Below are positions 26,960 to 36,751 of a stretch of 64,000 bases of DNA, piece after piece. The notes under the pieces were generated by a model that saw nothing but the letters and a program-made list of their open reading frames with translations, did no database searches and was not told where the DNA came from. Within the stretch, counting starts at the first letter, position 1, and the number at the start of each line of letters is the position of its first letter. Origin of the DNA: Anaerobacterium chartisolvens (lineage in GTDB: Bacteria; Bacillota; Clostridia; Acetivibrionales; DSM-27016); assembly GCF_003337415.1 (NCBI RefSeq), contig NZ_QPJT01000007.1:62001-126000 (forward strand). Reading direction: 5' to 3'. A program made the position numbers and the translations under genes.

Positions 26960-28162
26960 ATGAATATAATAGAAGGCGGAGTTACTGCTCCAAAGGGATT
27001 TATGGCATCCGGCACCGCTTGTGGGATAAAAAAGGACAAAAAAAAGGATTTGGCTCTTATAGCTTCCGAGGGAACTGCCGCCGCATCGGGAGTGTTTACC
27101 ACCAACACCGTTAAGGGCCATTCTCTGCAGGTGACACTAGAGCATATTAAAAACGGATATGCACAGGCAATTGTAATAAACAGCGGAAACGCCAATGCCT
27201 GCGTGGGAGAGCAGGGCTATAAGGACGCGCTGGAAATGGCTTCTCTTACGGCACAGCTTCTCCATTGCGAGCCGGAGGATGTTCTGGTAGGCTCTACGGG
27301 AGTTATAGGCACCCAGTTAAATATGGCCAATGTACGTTCGGGCATAAGGGATGCCGCAGCAACCCTCAGCACCGATGGAGGCCACTCGGCAGAGGAGGCC
27401 ATAATGACAACGGATTTAATGGCGAAGGAAATCGCCGTTGAGCTTGAAATACAGGGAGAGAGCGTGCGTATAGGCGGTATGGCAAAGGGCTCGGGAATGC
27501 TTCACCCTAATATGGCCACTTTAATAGGCATTATATCAACAGATATAAATATTTCTAGGGGGCTTCTGGACAAGGCGCTGAAGGATACCGTAAAGCATAC
27601 CTTCAACAGAGTTTCCGTGGACGGTGACACAAGTGTGTGCGACATGGTTATTATTCTGGCAAACGGTGAAGCAGACAATGCCGGAATAGTAAAGGAGGAT
27701 GCTGAATATGAAAAGTTCGTATCCGCACTGGCACTTGTATGCACATCGCTTTCTAGGATGATAGCAAAGGATGGAGAGGGTGCTACCAAGCTTATTGAGG
27801 TAACCCTTGAGGGTGCCGCTAACGAAGAGGATGCGTATAAGGGGGTAAGCGCCATTGCAAAATCTCCTCTGGTAAAAACCGCAATATACGGAGAAGACGC
27901 AAACTGGGGCAGGATTATAACCGCCGCTGGGTATTCGGGAGCAGACTTTGACCCCAATCTCATAGATATATTTATAGGTGATTTAATGGTATGCAGAAAC
28001 GGCGCAGCCGTGGAATTTGATGAGGAAAAAGCTAAAAAGATTTTAAAAGCCAATGAGGTAAAAATAAAGGTGAATTTAAAAAGAGGAAATTTTTCCGATA
28101 GAATATGGACCTGCGACTTTTCCTGTGACTATGTCAAAATAAACGGAAGCTACAGATCGTAA
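26960..28162 (+). CDS. argJ: Bifunctional ornithine acetyltransferase / N-acetylglutamate synthase
   Basis: Moves the acetyl group from N-acetylornithine to glutamate, closing the cyclic arginine pathway; the bifunctional form can also acetylate glutamate from acetyl-CoA. The 400-residue precursor has the self-cleavage site in KGSGMLHPNMATLIG, where Thr187 becomes the N-terminal nucleophile of the beta chain. Upstream lie GTGVIGTQ and the oxyanion Thr-Gly region, and the conserved tail FSCDYVKINGSYRS is present. It stands alone, without argC, argB or argD beside it, which is unusual. GTGTGTATAT gives only a weak ribosome site, but the start matches the family N-terminus. A strong terminator follows. 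Confidence 0.96.
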   Translation: MNIIEGGVTAPKGFMASGTACGIKKDKKKDLALIASEGTAAASGVFTTNTVKGHSLQVTLEHIKNGYAQAIVINSGNANACVGEQGYKDALEMASLTAQLLHCEPEDVLVGSTGVIGTQLNMANVRSGIRDAAATLSTDGGHSAEEAIMTTDLMAKEIAVELEIQGESVRIGGMAKGSGMLHPNMATLIGIISTDINISRGLLDKALKDTVKHTFNRVSVDGDTSVCDMVIILANGEADNAGIVKEDAEYEKFVSALALVCTSLSRMIAKDGEGATKLIEVTLEGAANEEDAYKGVSAIAKSPLVKTAIYGEDANWGRIITAAGYSGADFDPNLIDIFIGDLMVCRNGAAVEFDEEKAKKILKANEVKIKVNLKRGNFSDRIWTCDFSCDYVKINGSYRS

Positions 28163-28182
28163 TGCAATACTTTCTATTATGG

Positions 28183-28213
28183 AAAATCCCCGGCCCTAGG
28201 GCCGGGGATTTTT
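28183..28213. terminator. Bidirectional terminator between argJ and the GH5 gene
   Basis: AAAATCCCCGGCCC and its inverse GGGCCGGGGATTTT form a near-perfect hairpin with T-runs on both strands, serving the two convergent genes. Confidence 0.9.
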
Positions 28214-28224
28214 GGTTATATTGC

Positions 28225-30144
28225 TTACGCCAGAGGAAGCTCTGTGATTGTCCCTAAAAGATACTGCTTAAGGATTGATAAATCAATTGAGTTTACCGAG
28301 CCATTCCTATCTAAGTCCACCAGCCTTGAGGCATCATCAGATAAGGTTATCATTTCCAGAATATGCTGCTTCAGCAGTGAATAATCAATTGAGTTAACGA
28401 CATCATCTCCATTGGCATCCCCATAGACACCGCTGCTTGGCGGCGTTGTATCTCCGACTGCAACGGCAAAAACAGGATCGACTCCTCCGCTGTAGTCAAG
28501 AACAAGCTTTGTAGTCCCTATAGGCAGTCCCAGTAAATATTCCTTTTTAAGTACAAGAGTATTGCCTGCTATAGTATAGTCGGTTCCTGGAGTTAGTACC
28601 GAGCTTCCATTCTTTATTTCAATCAGAGTATTGCTCTTTGGGCTTACCGATATAGAAATATCCTCTCTCTTTGCAGGGTTTTTATCAAAAACCGCTACTG
28701 TAGGTGATATGGACGCGCTTAATTCGGATTCCGGGCCATATACTCCAATTTCAAAAATAGAGTAAGGCCAGCTATGGTTATATCTTTGCATACAGTAAAT
28801 CCTCAAATAACGCCCTGAAGCTGTGAGGCTGATGTCCTCGGTTCTTCCCTTTCCGTTATATTCTGTACGAATGTCAGTCCATGAATTTGCATCATCGGAA
28901 ACCTGAATTTTATATTGGGTTGCATATGCGGCCTCCCAACATATTATTAATCGGTTAATATCCTTCTTTGAACCGAGATCCACATAAATCCAATTTGGAT
29001 CAGACACAGTGGATGCCCATCTTGTTCCCATATCGCCGTCAACAATATTCTTGGCATAATGCTGCTCATCAAAGTTTGAAGCAACAACCGGCTTATTGAG
29101 AGCAAGATTTCCATACGGCAAGGGCTCCTGAGGAAGCGCTGGAGGAAGGTTTGTCAGCATTGAAGCAGGCCTTTTGGCAATGTTCTTTATGCTGTACGGA
29201 CTGGTTATGCAAACCTCCAGTCCCCAGCCCCTTAAAGTGTCAAAGGTGCCGTCGGTGGTCATATCCAAAAAGGTCTGAGGATTATTGCCCGGGCCCCATT
29301 CCCACGGAAGATAGCCCACTTCATTTTTGTAGCATTCCTCTAAAATAGTTTTATAAGGAATCTTGCCTGCTTCTGTTTCATCCCAAATGTGCCCGAATTC
29401 ACCTACTATCAGTGGAAGGTTCATATTTACAGACTCAGCGATCTCATCAATTACCCTCTGATCTGTGTTGCCCCACATATACGGCCACCACATATGAACA
29501 GAGAACATAAGGTTTTTGTCAGGATCCTCTGAAATGAGATACGGTCCGCAGCTTTGAAGCATGTCTATATTCTGTCCGTAGCTTGATGCATCTATGACAA
29601 GAGGCACATGAATGCCTGCCGCCCTCATTCTGCTTACGGCAGTTTTATAGCCGGATTTGAAGTCGGCATCTGACACCTGATTGCCAACCTCATTTCCTAT
29701 ATTGACCAGAAGATACTCCTGATGCTTTTTGATTACTTCCACAATATCGCTCCGTACCCAATAGTCAACCAGACTGGGAAGCCTCGACCATTCTCCTGTA
29801 GCATCATGCAGTTCCACCATGGGAATCATATGCTCTGCACGGCAGTTGCGGATAACAGTATCGAGCTCTTCTGCCGTACCGTCCATAGTCCATACAATTC
29901 TGATACTGTTGGCTCCTGTTTTTGCTATTTCAGAGAAGGACGGAACTCCATCCTTGTCCATCCATATGGACATTTTATTCACGCCGTAAAGAATTACCTT
30001 CTCCCCTGTGTTATCATAGAGAAACCTTCCCTCCACCTTAAATCCCGGATAAATGGTGTCATCTGCCGCAAAGGACTGTACCGCCGATATCGAAACTAAA
30101 AGGAGTATCACCAAAAGTGATATAAACAAGTGAAGCTTTTTCAT
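28225..30144 (-). CDS. Cellulosomal GH5 enzyme, beta-mannanase-like, with CBM, X2 and dockerin
   Basis: Secreted hydrolase of 639 residues, probably an endo-beta-1,4-mannanase of subfamily GH5_8. Signal peptide 1-26. The catalytic domain at about 30-330 has acid/base Glu152 in NIGNEVGN and nucleophile Glu249 in IVGEFGHIW; TGANSIRIV and VELHDATG agree with bacterial mannanases. A discoidin-like (F5/8 type C, CBM32-like) domain spans 345-470, with WIYVDLGSKKDINRL. An X2 module spans about 478-565 (TIAGNTLVLKKEYLLGLPIG). A type I dockerin spans 574-635, with duplicated loops DANGDDVVNSID and DLDRNGSVNSID. The dockerin binds a scaffoldin cohesin. GGGAAGGGAG precedes the ATG. It is followed on the strand by a terminator and preceded by the GH44 gene, which may share its transcript. 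Confidence 0.9.
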   Translation of the reverse strand: MKKLHLFISLLVILLLVSISAVQSFAADDTIYPGFKVEGRFLYDNTGEKVILYGVNKMSIWMDKDGVPSFSEIAKTGANSIRIVWTMDGTAEELDTVIRNCRAEHMIPMVELHDATGEWSRLPSLVDYWVRSDIVEVIKKHQEYLLVNIGNEVGNQVSDADFKSGYKTAVSRMRAAGIHVPLVIDASSYGQNIDMLQSCGPYLISEDPDKNLMFSVHMWWPYMWGNTDQRVIDEIAESVNMNLPLIVGEFGHIWDETEAGKIPYKTILEECYKNEVGYLPWEWGPGNNPQTFLDMTTDGTFDTLRGWGLEVCITSPYSIKNIAKRPASMLTNLPPALPQEPLPYGNLALNKPVVASNFDEQHYAKNIVDGDMGTRWASTVSDPNWIYVDLGSKKDINRLIICWEAAYATQYKIQVSDDANSWTDIRTEYNGKGRTEDISLTASGRYLRIYCMQRYNHSWPYSIFEIGVYGPESELSASISPTVAVFDKNPAKREDISISVSPKSNTLIEIKNGSSVLTPGTDYTIAGNTLVLKKEYLLGLPIGTTKLVLDYSGGVDPVFAVAVGDTTPPSSGVYGDANGDDVVNSIDYSLLKQHILEMITLSDDASRLVDLDRNGSVNSIDLSILKQYLLGTITELPLA

Positions 30145-30203
30145 TTTCTCCCTTCCCTTCTTAAAAATTTGTTGTTAACAAATCAAGCTGCGCATAGAGT
30201 AAT

Positions 30204-32789
30204 TTACCAGTCTATAGAATCAATATACATGGTGAATTCTCCTTCTCCGGAGGTTGTAACCTGTACACCGAACTGCTGCTGAGTTAAGCTGGCATTTGCA
30301 CCCTGTGGAAGTGTTACGGTAAACTCATTCCAATCATCCTTTTTGATGTTGTAATAACCAGCCCAGGCAGAGTGCCACTCTATTTCCGCCCATGAGGCAT
30401 CATGAGGCATGACATAGGGCTGTATGGCCTGTATGGGAGCTCCCGAAGGTATCCATACCCTGAAGGTCATAGTCCCTCCAGGAGTCAGGACAGGCGTGCT
30501 GCTGTCTACCTTTGCGTCAAGCACTCCGTCCTGCGTGCCAACGGCATCCCATTTAAGCGATTTTGTCCCCATAAAGGCTTTATCCTCCGCAACTGAGAAT
30601 TTGGATGTAGTGGTATCGTTAGTTGTAAAGCCGTTAATTGTACCGTCCTCAAAATTTATATTGGAATTGTCGCCGGTAGCTGTTTCAATAAGCACAGTTC
30701 CGGTGGCGCTGTCCGTCAGTCCCTTATTGTCAGTGACAGTAAGTTTTATAGTATATGTTCCCGGAGCGTTATATTTATGTATAACCTTTTGTCCCAGCCC
30801 TTCCTTTCCGTTACCGAAGTCCCATGAGTAAATATAGATTTGCCCTTCAGGATCGGTTGATGCTGACGCATCAAAGCTTATGCTATCCCCGGTAAAGCCT
30901 TCCTCGGGGCTCACGGTAAAGGCTGCTGTAGGCGGCTGGTTCTCTTGGGCCGTGCCGTGAGGCAGCTTAGTGATTATGCCCAACAAATACTGCTTCATAA
31001 TTGAGAAATCTATAGTGTTTACAGAATTGTCAAGATTTAAATCCAGATAACTTACATATTCATAGTCAGATTGTAACAAATGCTTTTTAAGCAAGGCAAA
31101 ATCCATTGAATTGACAGCACCGTCATTATTGGCATCACCATATACCATACCTTGTGTGCCAGATTCAAGTACAATATGGCACACAGTCAATGCGGGCACC
31201 GTATAAGAAAGCTGGTTTCCGCTGATCTCTCCTATCGGAGACTTTTCAACGATATCAGTGCTGCCCCTGTCAAACGCCCATACCCTTCCTGATGTATAGT
31301 TTTTGCTGCCGCTTATGTCGAAGTTTACCGTCATAGGGCTTTCATAGTTCTTGTTTATCATAATGACATGAAGCTTGGAATCGTCGTCTCCGTCAATTGA
31401 TGCATATACCGAAGTGTTTTCAATATCAGAGGTCTCGGCCTTTACCTTTGTGTTTCCATACTTTGAGCCCTTTCCGTCATAATTTGTGTAAATGTTGGTA
31501 CCGGCTGCACAGTAGCTTCCGTCTCCCCAAAGAGTAGAGAAATATACTCCGTATTTCCCGAATATACCCAGAACATCCGCCTGAGCTATACCTCCCGTTA
31601 TATGGTCGCCTGCTCCGTAGTCGTATTCGGTAAAAGCAAGCTTTGTCCCGGGGTTATATTCATCTATGGATTGCTGTATCTTGGGTATTATGGGAAGTGA
31701 ATCTCTGTAAGACTGTGCAATCCAGCTGGTTTCTGTATAGGTAGGATCCCAAAGTGTTCTTGGAGCCTGAAGGCGCGCTTTGTTACACTCAATGTTTGCA
31801 GGATCTTCATTAAAGCATATCCTTTGATCCCCTCCCCTTGCTTCCGGATACCAGTGAAGATCGAGAACATCAACCAGTCTCTCACCTTCTTGGTCTGAAG
31901 CTTTTTTCATGCTGTCAAGGTAATAGTCCAAAAACCAGTCGTAATCACCCTTTACCGAAGCCCAGTCACTGGCATCCTGAAATGTGTTGTATTCCGCAAA
32001 GCCGTAGGCTACAAGGCCAAAAACCTCCGCAGCGGGATCTACGCCTTTTACTGCTTTTGCAAGATTTATGTTTTTATCGACCAGCTCCTGGCATGTCGGC
32101 GTTTCAGGGTGAATTCTAGCGTGTGTGCCGGGCCATAGAGCCGGCTCATTGTCTATGGCATATCCCTTTATACCTGTTGGTGTTGACGCATTTCCATACT
32201 TATTGACAAGGAAATTTACAAACTCATCCATGTAAACATAATCGTCCGTTGTGTCGGGAGTGAGAGAAAAAGGAGAATCCTTCTGGAATTTTACCTCCTT
32301 CCATCTGTCTGACGGGGCTGTCTCAGCCTCCCCCACCGTACCGTCGGCATCTGCGCAAACATACCCTGCGGCTTGAAGAGTTACAAGCGAATATTCTTCT
32401 CCTGCCTCAAGATTTTTGTCGTGAAAATCAGTAAAAACCACACCCGGCTCACTCCATCTTGCCGCGGGAATATTACCGTTTGACAGAAGGTAGGTATCGC
32501 TTGAGTGCAGCCAGTCGCTTCCCGCGCTTGAGTAGTTGTTTTCCCAATTATAGCCTGTAATTCTATTGCCTCCCATCCTTTTGGAAGTCAGCTTGGCATT
32601 GTCAAACTCCCAATTTCCTCCATAAATATAGGGGCTGATAACCGCTCTTTCTGCGGCGGTGTCAATGCTTACATTCACGGAGCCGCTAAAGTTGGCTGCC
32701 GCGATGCTTGTCGGAAACACAGAGGCTGCCAGCAAAGCAGCTCCAACAATAAATGCCCCCGCTTTTCTCAATTTTTGCACTTTAATCAT
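30204..32789 (-). CDS. Cellulosomal GH44 endoglucanase/xyloglucanase with dockerin, PKD and CBM44
   Basis: Secreted endo-acting enzyme on cellulose or xyloglucan. Residues, numbered from an upstream ATG at 32801, are: signal peptide 1-36, GH44 catalytic region about 42-545 with acid/base Glu219 in AIDNEPALWP and nucleophile Glu392 in FTEYDYG. A type I dockerin lies internally at 553-612 (DANNDGAVNSMD, DLNLDNSVNTID), a PKD domain at 623-706 (YSWDFGNGKEG, TYTIKLTVTDNKG), and a CBM44-like C-terminal domain at 712-865. This GH44-dockerin-PKD-CBM44 order matches the C-terminal half of C. thermocellum CelJ, here without the GH9 part. The start at 32789 is preferred since AAAGGAG touches the earlier ATG. 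It lies 59 bp upstream of the GH5 gene. Confidence 0.93.
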   Translation of the reverse strand: MIKVQKLRKAGAFIVGAALLAASVFPTSIAAANFSGSVNVSIDTAAERAVISPYIYGGNWEFDNAKLTSKRMGGNRITGYNWENNYSSAGSDWLHSSDTYLLSNGNIPAARWSEPGVVFTDFHDKNLEAGEEYSLVTLQAAGYVCADADGTVGEAETAPSDRWKEVKFQKDSPFSLTPDTTDDYVYMDEFVNFLVNKYGNASTPTGIKGYAIDNEPALWPGTHARIHPETPTCQELVDKNINLAKAVKGVDPAAEVFGLVAYGFAEYNTFQDASDWASVKGDYDWFLDYYLDSMKKASDQEGERLVDVLDLHWYPEARGGDQRICFNEDPANIECNKARLQAPRTLWDPTYTETSWIAQSYRDSLPIIPKIQQSIDEYNPGTKLAFTEYDYGAGDHITGGIAQADVLGIFGKYGVYFSTLWGDGSYCAAGTNIYTNYDGKGSKYGNTKVKAETSDIENTSVYASIDGDDDSKLHVIMINKNYESPMTVNFDISGSKNYTSGRVWAFDRGSTDIVEKSPIGEISGNQLSYTVPALTVCHIVLESGTQGMVYGDANNDGAVNSMDFALLKKHLLQSDYEYVSYLDLNLDNSVNTIDFSIMKQYLLGIITKLPHGTAQENQPPTAAFTVSPEEGFTGDSISFDASASTDPEGQIYIYSWDFGNGKEGLGQKVIHKYNAPGTYTIKLTVTDNKGLTDSATGTVLIETATGDNSNINFEDGTINGFTTNDTTTSKFSVAEDKAFMGTKSLKWDAVGTQDGVLDAKVDSSTPVLTPGGTMTFRVWIPSGAPIQAIQPYVMPHDASWAEIEWHSAWAGYYNIKKDDWNEFTVTLPQGANASLTQQQFGVQVTTSGEGEFTMYIDSIDW

Positions 32790-33190
32790 TTTAACATACA
32801 TCTCCTTTACAATTTTACCTATTAAATTATTCTAACATCAGGTATGCGGAACTCTAAAGTCTTACATATAAGGCGTGATAAAGCACAGGATTTCTCCCCG
32901 CTCACCCCTTTTATACAGCTTAAAGGCCAGATCCCCCCTTCCTTAGCTTATTTGTCCGGGCACAGCCCGATGATTAGTGTAATTTTGAAAAACAGCTTTC
33001 TAAAGAACAGCTTGTATAATTTGTGTTTAGATGTAATATTTATTAGGTGTGTTAATTGCTTCATAAGTTTAATTATAATGTAACTTATATTATAGCATAC
33101 GAACAAAAAAATAAAAAGAATAAATTGTAAAAATATGCTTGTTCTTGTAACAATTTAAGTAATACCGTCCGCTTCTTTTAAAATTTAATG
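32790..33190. other. Gap between GH44 and cheW, mostly featureless
   Basis: A/T-rich interval upstream of two divergent genes. TATAAT-like boxes exist on the minus strand near 33070-33100, but none has a good -35, so the GH44 promoter remains unassigned. No repeat, RNA or coding sequence is evident. Confidence 0.3.
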
Positions 33191-33219
33191 TTGCCGTATA
33201 GTATAAGCTCTGGTATAAT
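33191..33219 (+). promoter_or_regulatory. Promoter of cheW
   Basis: TTGCCG (33191-33196), 17 bp, TATAAT (33214-33219), about 55 bp before the start codon. It looks like a housekeeping promoter rather than a sigma-D (flagellar) one. Confidence 0.55.
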
Positions 33220-33273
33220 TATACTTAAATTATCGAAGTACTTTATACATTATTTTAATAGGGGGAAATTATT

Positions 33274-33729
33274 ATGGCAAGCCGACAGTTGCTGGTGTTT
33301 AAATTAAACGGGGACAGCTACGGTGTTGAGATCACTAATGTAGATTCAATTGTTCCAATGAAGGAAATTGTCAAGGTTCCCAATACTCCCGACTATATAC
33401 AAGGCTTAATGAGCCTTAGAGGCAAGGTATATACAATATTTAATTTAAGAAAGAAATTCAGTCTCCCGGACCAGGAGTTTGACGAAAATACTAAAATAGT
33501 TATAGTTGACGTAAACTCCGTGACGGTAGGCTTTATAGTAGATGAGGTTAACGAAATAACTCATATTGAAGAAGAGGATATTGAGAATACCCCTCAATCC
33601 TTAGCAAACCTTGGCAGAAAATACATGAGCGGTATAGCAAAGGTATCTGAAAAAATCATTATGATACTTGATCTTTCCCATCTTTTAAGCTTTAATGACA
33701 CTGACATTGCAAAAGCCGGAAGCAATTGA
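33274..33729 (+). CDS. cheW: CheW-type chemotaxis adaptor
   Basis: Couples chemoreceptors to the CheA kinase. The 151-residue protein consists of one CheW domain with the usual markers: LLVFKLNGDSYGVEI at the N-terminus, IQGLMSLRGKVYTIFNLRK in the middle, VGFIVDEVNEI and YMSGIAKV later. TAGGGGGAAA precedes the ATG. It is encoded alone, away from any cheA, but a chemoreceptor gene lies 700 bp further on the opposite strand, suggesting a small auxiliary signalling unit. CheV is ruled out because there is no receiver domain. Confidence 0.93.
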   Translation: MASRQLLVFKLNGDSYGVEITNVDSIVPMKEIVKVPNTPDYIQGLMSLRGKVYTIFNLRKKFSLPDQEFDENTKIVIVDVNSVTVGFIVDEVNEITHIEEEDIENTPQSLANLGRKYMSGIAKVSEKIIMILDLSHLLSFNDTDIAKAGSN

Positions 33730-33744
33730 ATGTCATGTCCTTCA

Positions 33745-33793
33745 TTTATAAGGGCAAAGCGGTTTTTATACATCCCGCTCTGCCCTTTATAAA
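33745..33793. terminator. Bidirectional terminator between cheW and the amidase gene
   Basis: TTTATAAGGGCAAAGCGG pairs with CCGCTCTGCCCTTTATAAA across a short T-rich loop. The right arm overlaps the last codons of the amidase gene. Confidence 0.7.
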
Positions 33794-34311
33794 TATGCTC
33801 TTACACCCTTTATATGGATAAACCTTATGTCCGACCACTCGTATTCGGTCAATTTATAGTTGTCCTGATCATCTGAGTGTGCGGCAACAAGTATATTGCT
33901 TACGCTCGCCGGAGTTCCTGCGGCTACAACAACCGGTGAATGATTAAATACTCCGTCACCGTTAAAAGACAACTGCACTATATCTCCCAGCTTTATATCC
34001 CTTACGCCGGTCTGCTCGGCGAACGGACCCTCTTCCAAATTACCGACTATGAAATCATGCAAATAATTTACCCCTGTCCATGAGGCCGTCCTATTATATG
34101 AATTTATGTAGTACCACCCATGTATAGGCCTATAATTCATTATTCCGCTCCCCGCATATATCACCTGCGAAGCAAAATTGGTACAGTCCCCTCCCAGGCT
34201 TTCAAAATCCAGATACGCCATATTCCTTTTATAAGCCCAGTAATGCGCATACTCTACCGCCCTCTGCCTGTTGTATTCCAGCGTCCTTGCTTCTCCGAAC
34301 CTGTTTTCCAT
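33787..34311 (-). CDS. Putative amidase-domain cysteine hydrolase (Amidase_6-like)
   Basis: A protein of about 174 residues built from one amidase-type domain related to NlpC/CHAP cysteine hydrolases. It has the entry motif YNRQRAVEYAHYWAYKRN, the nucleophile Cys in LGGDCTNFASQVIYAG, a WTGVNYLHDF segment, the probable catalytic His in FNHSPVVV and a later HSDDQDNY. Family members often cleave cell-wall peptides or act at spore surfaces. No signal peptide is present, so it may work in the mother cell or be released in another way. The ATG at 34311 is preferred over a GTG nine bases upstream. It sits between cheW and the chemoreceptor, without an evident functional link. Confidence 0.75.
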   Translation of the reverse strand: MENRFGEARTLEYNRQRAVEYAHYWAYKRNMAYLDFESLGGDCTNFASQVIYAGSGIMNYRPIHGWYYINSYNRTASWTGVNYLHDFIVGNLEEGPFAEQTGVRDIKLGDIVQLSFNGDGVFNHSPVVVAAGTPASVSNILVAAHSDDQDNYKLTEYEWSDIRFIHIKGVRAYL

Positions 34312-34395
34312 AGCATTCACATCCTCTTTCTAAGGCAAATGCAAATATCTATTATATAATATGGATGCTGCACAAAAGCTGTGATAAATAAAAAA

Positions 34396-36456
34396 TCATA
34401 AGCTGAAGGCCTCTACAGACTTGTTAAGATTGTCCGACAGGGCATTAAGATTGTCGGCACATGAATGAACCCGCTTTATTATATCTATCTGGTTTGTTGT
34501 AAAATTCTGCACGTTTTCGGAGCTGGTGGATATTCTTTCCGACATGCTGTTTATATACCTGACAAGATCTACTATCCTGTCCTTCTCATTATTCATCTGA
34601 TCTAAGTAGTCTGTAATATATGATATTTTTTCGCTTATTCCCCCTATTGACCCGTAAATTTTCTCAAAGGCCTCTCTGGTATTGTCTACAGCGGTGTTCT
34701 GATGCTCCACGGCAAAGCTTGTCTGCTCTATGGCCCGGGAAAGCTCTATTGATTTGTCCCTTATATTATAAATTAAATTATTTATTTCCTGCGCTTGATT
34801 TCTCGTCTGCTCCGAAAGCCCGTGTATTTCACCTGCCACAACTGAAAAGCCCTTTCCTGCCTCTCCTGCCCTCGCGGCCTCTATAGAGGCATTTAACGCA
34901 AGCAGGTTTGTCTGTTTTGCTATAGAGCTTATTGCAAGAGCCATTTTATTTATTTCCGTCATTTCCTCATTCAGCATGTGTATAACGCTGTTAACAATTT
35001 GAGTGTTTCTGAAATTTTCCTCTGATTTAGCCTGTAGTATTTCTACCATGCCAAGACCGCTTTCAGCTATCTCATCCACTCTTTTAGAACCTGTTTTTGC
35101 TTCATCCGACAGTGACTTTGCAATATTTATTTTTCCGGCTAAATCCTCAAAATTTTTAGCTACAATATCGGTACTCCCCGCCTGCTCCTGAATGTACCCC
35201 GTTATGTCAATTACGGCATTCATGGTGCTTTCGGCATGGCTCAGAGAGCTCTGGGATGCAGGTATCATTTCAAATGTAGCCTTGCCTATATAGTTTGAAG
35301 CACTTATTATATTGTCTATGAGGCTGCCGAGATTTTTTACCATGCTGCTGAATCCGGTTTCAAGCTCTTTTATCTCGGCTATGTTTGTCCTGGAATCAGC
35401 CTGAACGTTCATGTCTCCTCTTGAAACACGCTTCATCAGCTTTACGAGTCTTAAAACAGGTTCCGAAATATATCTGGAAAAAACCACCGAAATCAATACC
35501 GTCAAGGCTATCAGTACAAAAACCGCTATTACCATAATGCTTCCCAGCCGGCGTACCGGTTCATAGAATTCCGCGCTGCTTACCTGTGTACAAATAAGCC
35601 ATCCCGTTGCGTGAGATTTCTCTGAAAAAACTATTTTTTCAACTCCGTTATGAGAGTATTCCATAAACCTGCCTGGCGCGTCTTTACTTTTCAACCCCTG
35701 TTCAAGCTTGGTATCATCATTCTTTAAATTTATAAGGCTTTTATCAGAGTTGTATAAAAACAAATTATCTCCGCTTATAATAGCTGCATTACCTGTCTTT
35801 GCAAAGCTTATACTATCATATTCGGCTGTGAGCTTACTCATATCCAGCATTATGGTAACGGCTCCGATAAAGCCCTCAGAGCTTCTGACTCCTCTGGTTA
35901 CAGGCAGTATCAGCTTGTTCTGCCCCGACAGCTTAATAGGCGCTCCTATCGCCATGACATTATTTTGTTTTAAATACTCAAAATCCTCCTTGCTGTAAAA
36001 ATCATCCCCCACTGTCATTTCACTGTTTCTGGAGCCGTCCATTACAATTTTGCCTTTAATATCCGTTATTAACACTCTTTCATAAAGCCTCTCGGAGTTT
36101 TTAGAGGTATTTCCAAGAGACATTTGAATTGAATAATACATTATAGTATTTTCAGTTTTGGAGTATTTGTTGAAATCGCCAAGCGTGGATATGAGATCCG
36201 AATTATTTGCCAATCCTCTTAATGTGCTGTCCGCCGCAGTTATCTTATTGTCTATGTCGTTTAAAATCATTTTGGAGTATGCCTTTAATGTGCTTCTTTT
36301 TTCAATGTCAATGTTGCTTTTGGTATTAATATAAGTAAATATGCCTATTAATGCCATTGGAGCAATGGACATTAAAACAAGGACTGACGTCAGTTGGGTT
36401 TTTAATGAAGATTTTAGAAATAAACTGAATTTAAAGCTGTGTCGGATTAATTTCAT
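34396..36456 (-). CDS. Methyl-accepting chemotaxis protein with Cache sensor
   Basis: Transmembrane chemoreceptor of 686 residues. TM1 spans about residues 20-45 ([19 protein letters not shown]) and TM2 about 300-325 ([20 protein letters not shown]). The extracellular part between them is a double-Cache-like sensor ([22 protein letters not shown]). HAMP follows ([20 protein letters not shown]). The cytoplasmic signalling helix carries the hairpin tip [20 protein letters not shown] and [28 protein letters not shown] precedes the ATG. The ligand is unknown; the Cache type often binds small organic acids or amino acids. Confidence 0.93.
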   Translation of the reverse strand: MKLIRHSFKFSLFLKSSLKTQLTSVLVLMSIAPMALIGIFTYINTKSNIDIEKRSTLKAYSKMILNDIDNKITAADSTLRGLANNSDLISTLGDFNKYSKTENTIMYYSIQMSLGNTSKNSERLYERVLITDIKGKIVMDGSRNSEMTVGDDFYSKEDFEYLKQNNVMAIGAPIKLSGQNKLILPVTRGVRSSEGFIGAVTIMLDMSKLTAEYDSISFAKTGNAAIISGDNLFLYNSDKSLINLKNDDTKLEQGLKSKDAPGRFMEYSHNGVEKIVFSEKSHATGWLICTQVSSAEFYEPVRRLGSIMVIAVFVLIALTVLISVVFSRYISEPVLRLVKLMKRVSRGDMNVQADSRTNIAEIKELETGFSSMVKNLGSLIDNIISASNYIGKATFEMIPASQSSLSHAESTMNAVIDITGYIQEQAGSTDIVAKNFEDLAGKINIAKSLSDEAKTGSKRVDEIAESGLGMVEILQAKSEENFRNTQIVNSVIHMLNEEMTEINKMALAISSIAKQTNLLALNASIEAARAGEAGKGFSVVAGEIHGLSEQTRNQAQEINNLIYNIRDKSIELSRAIEQTSFAVEHQNTAVDNTREAFEKIYGSIGGISEKISYITDYLDQMNNEKDRIVDLVRYINSMSERISTSSENVQNFTTNQIDIIKRVHSCADNLNALSDNLNKSVEAFSL

Positions 36457-36550
36457 AAGCTTACACCTCCAAAAAATATATTCTTAAAAATACAGGCATT
36501 AATTATAATCAGAGCTTGTATTTTCAAGGATAATTATACCTTGGGGTATG

Positions 36551-36578
36551 TTAAGACAATATTAAGCAGGTGTTAATT
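36551..36578 (+). promoter_or_regulatory. Distal Pho box of pstS
   Basis: TTAAG at 36551, TTAAG at 36562 and TTAAT at 36573, exactly 11 bp apart, as in PhoP/PhoB direct-repeat boxes. Confidence 0.55.
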
Positions 36579-36633
36579 GTAAAGAGTGGGCAGACTGCGG
36601 AATATATCTGTAAATTTAATCCCCTTTATAGAA

Positions 36634-36661
36634 TTTACTTTTACTTAACAATAGCTTAATG
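36634..36661 (+). promoter_or_regulatory. Proximal Pho box of pstS
   Basis: TTTAC at 36634, TTAAC at 36645 and TTAAT at 36656 keep the 11-bp phase and lie about 20 bp before a TACTAT -10 box (36682). This is the activation position expected for PhoP-dependent promoters. Confidence 0.6.
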
Positions 36662-36751
36662 TGTTTTTAATTTCATGAATTTACTATGGGATGTGCAGGG
36701 ACAAAATACCCTGCAAATAATTTAACAAATATTTTTAGGAGGATTTTAAAA

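Noticed and set aside
32844-33083. 79-codon frame upstream of cheW
   Set aside because: No ribosome site, no similarity noticed and an A/T-rich intergenic setting.
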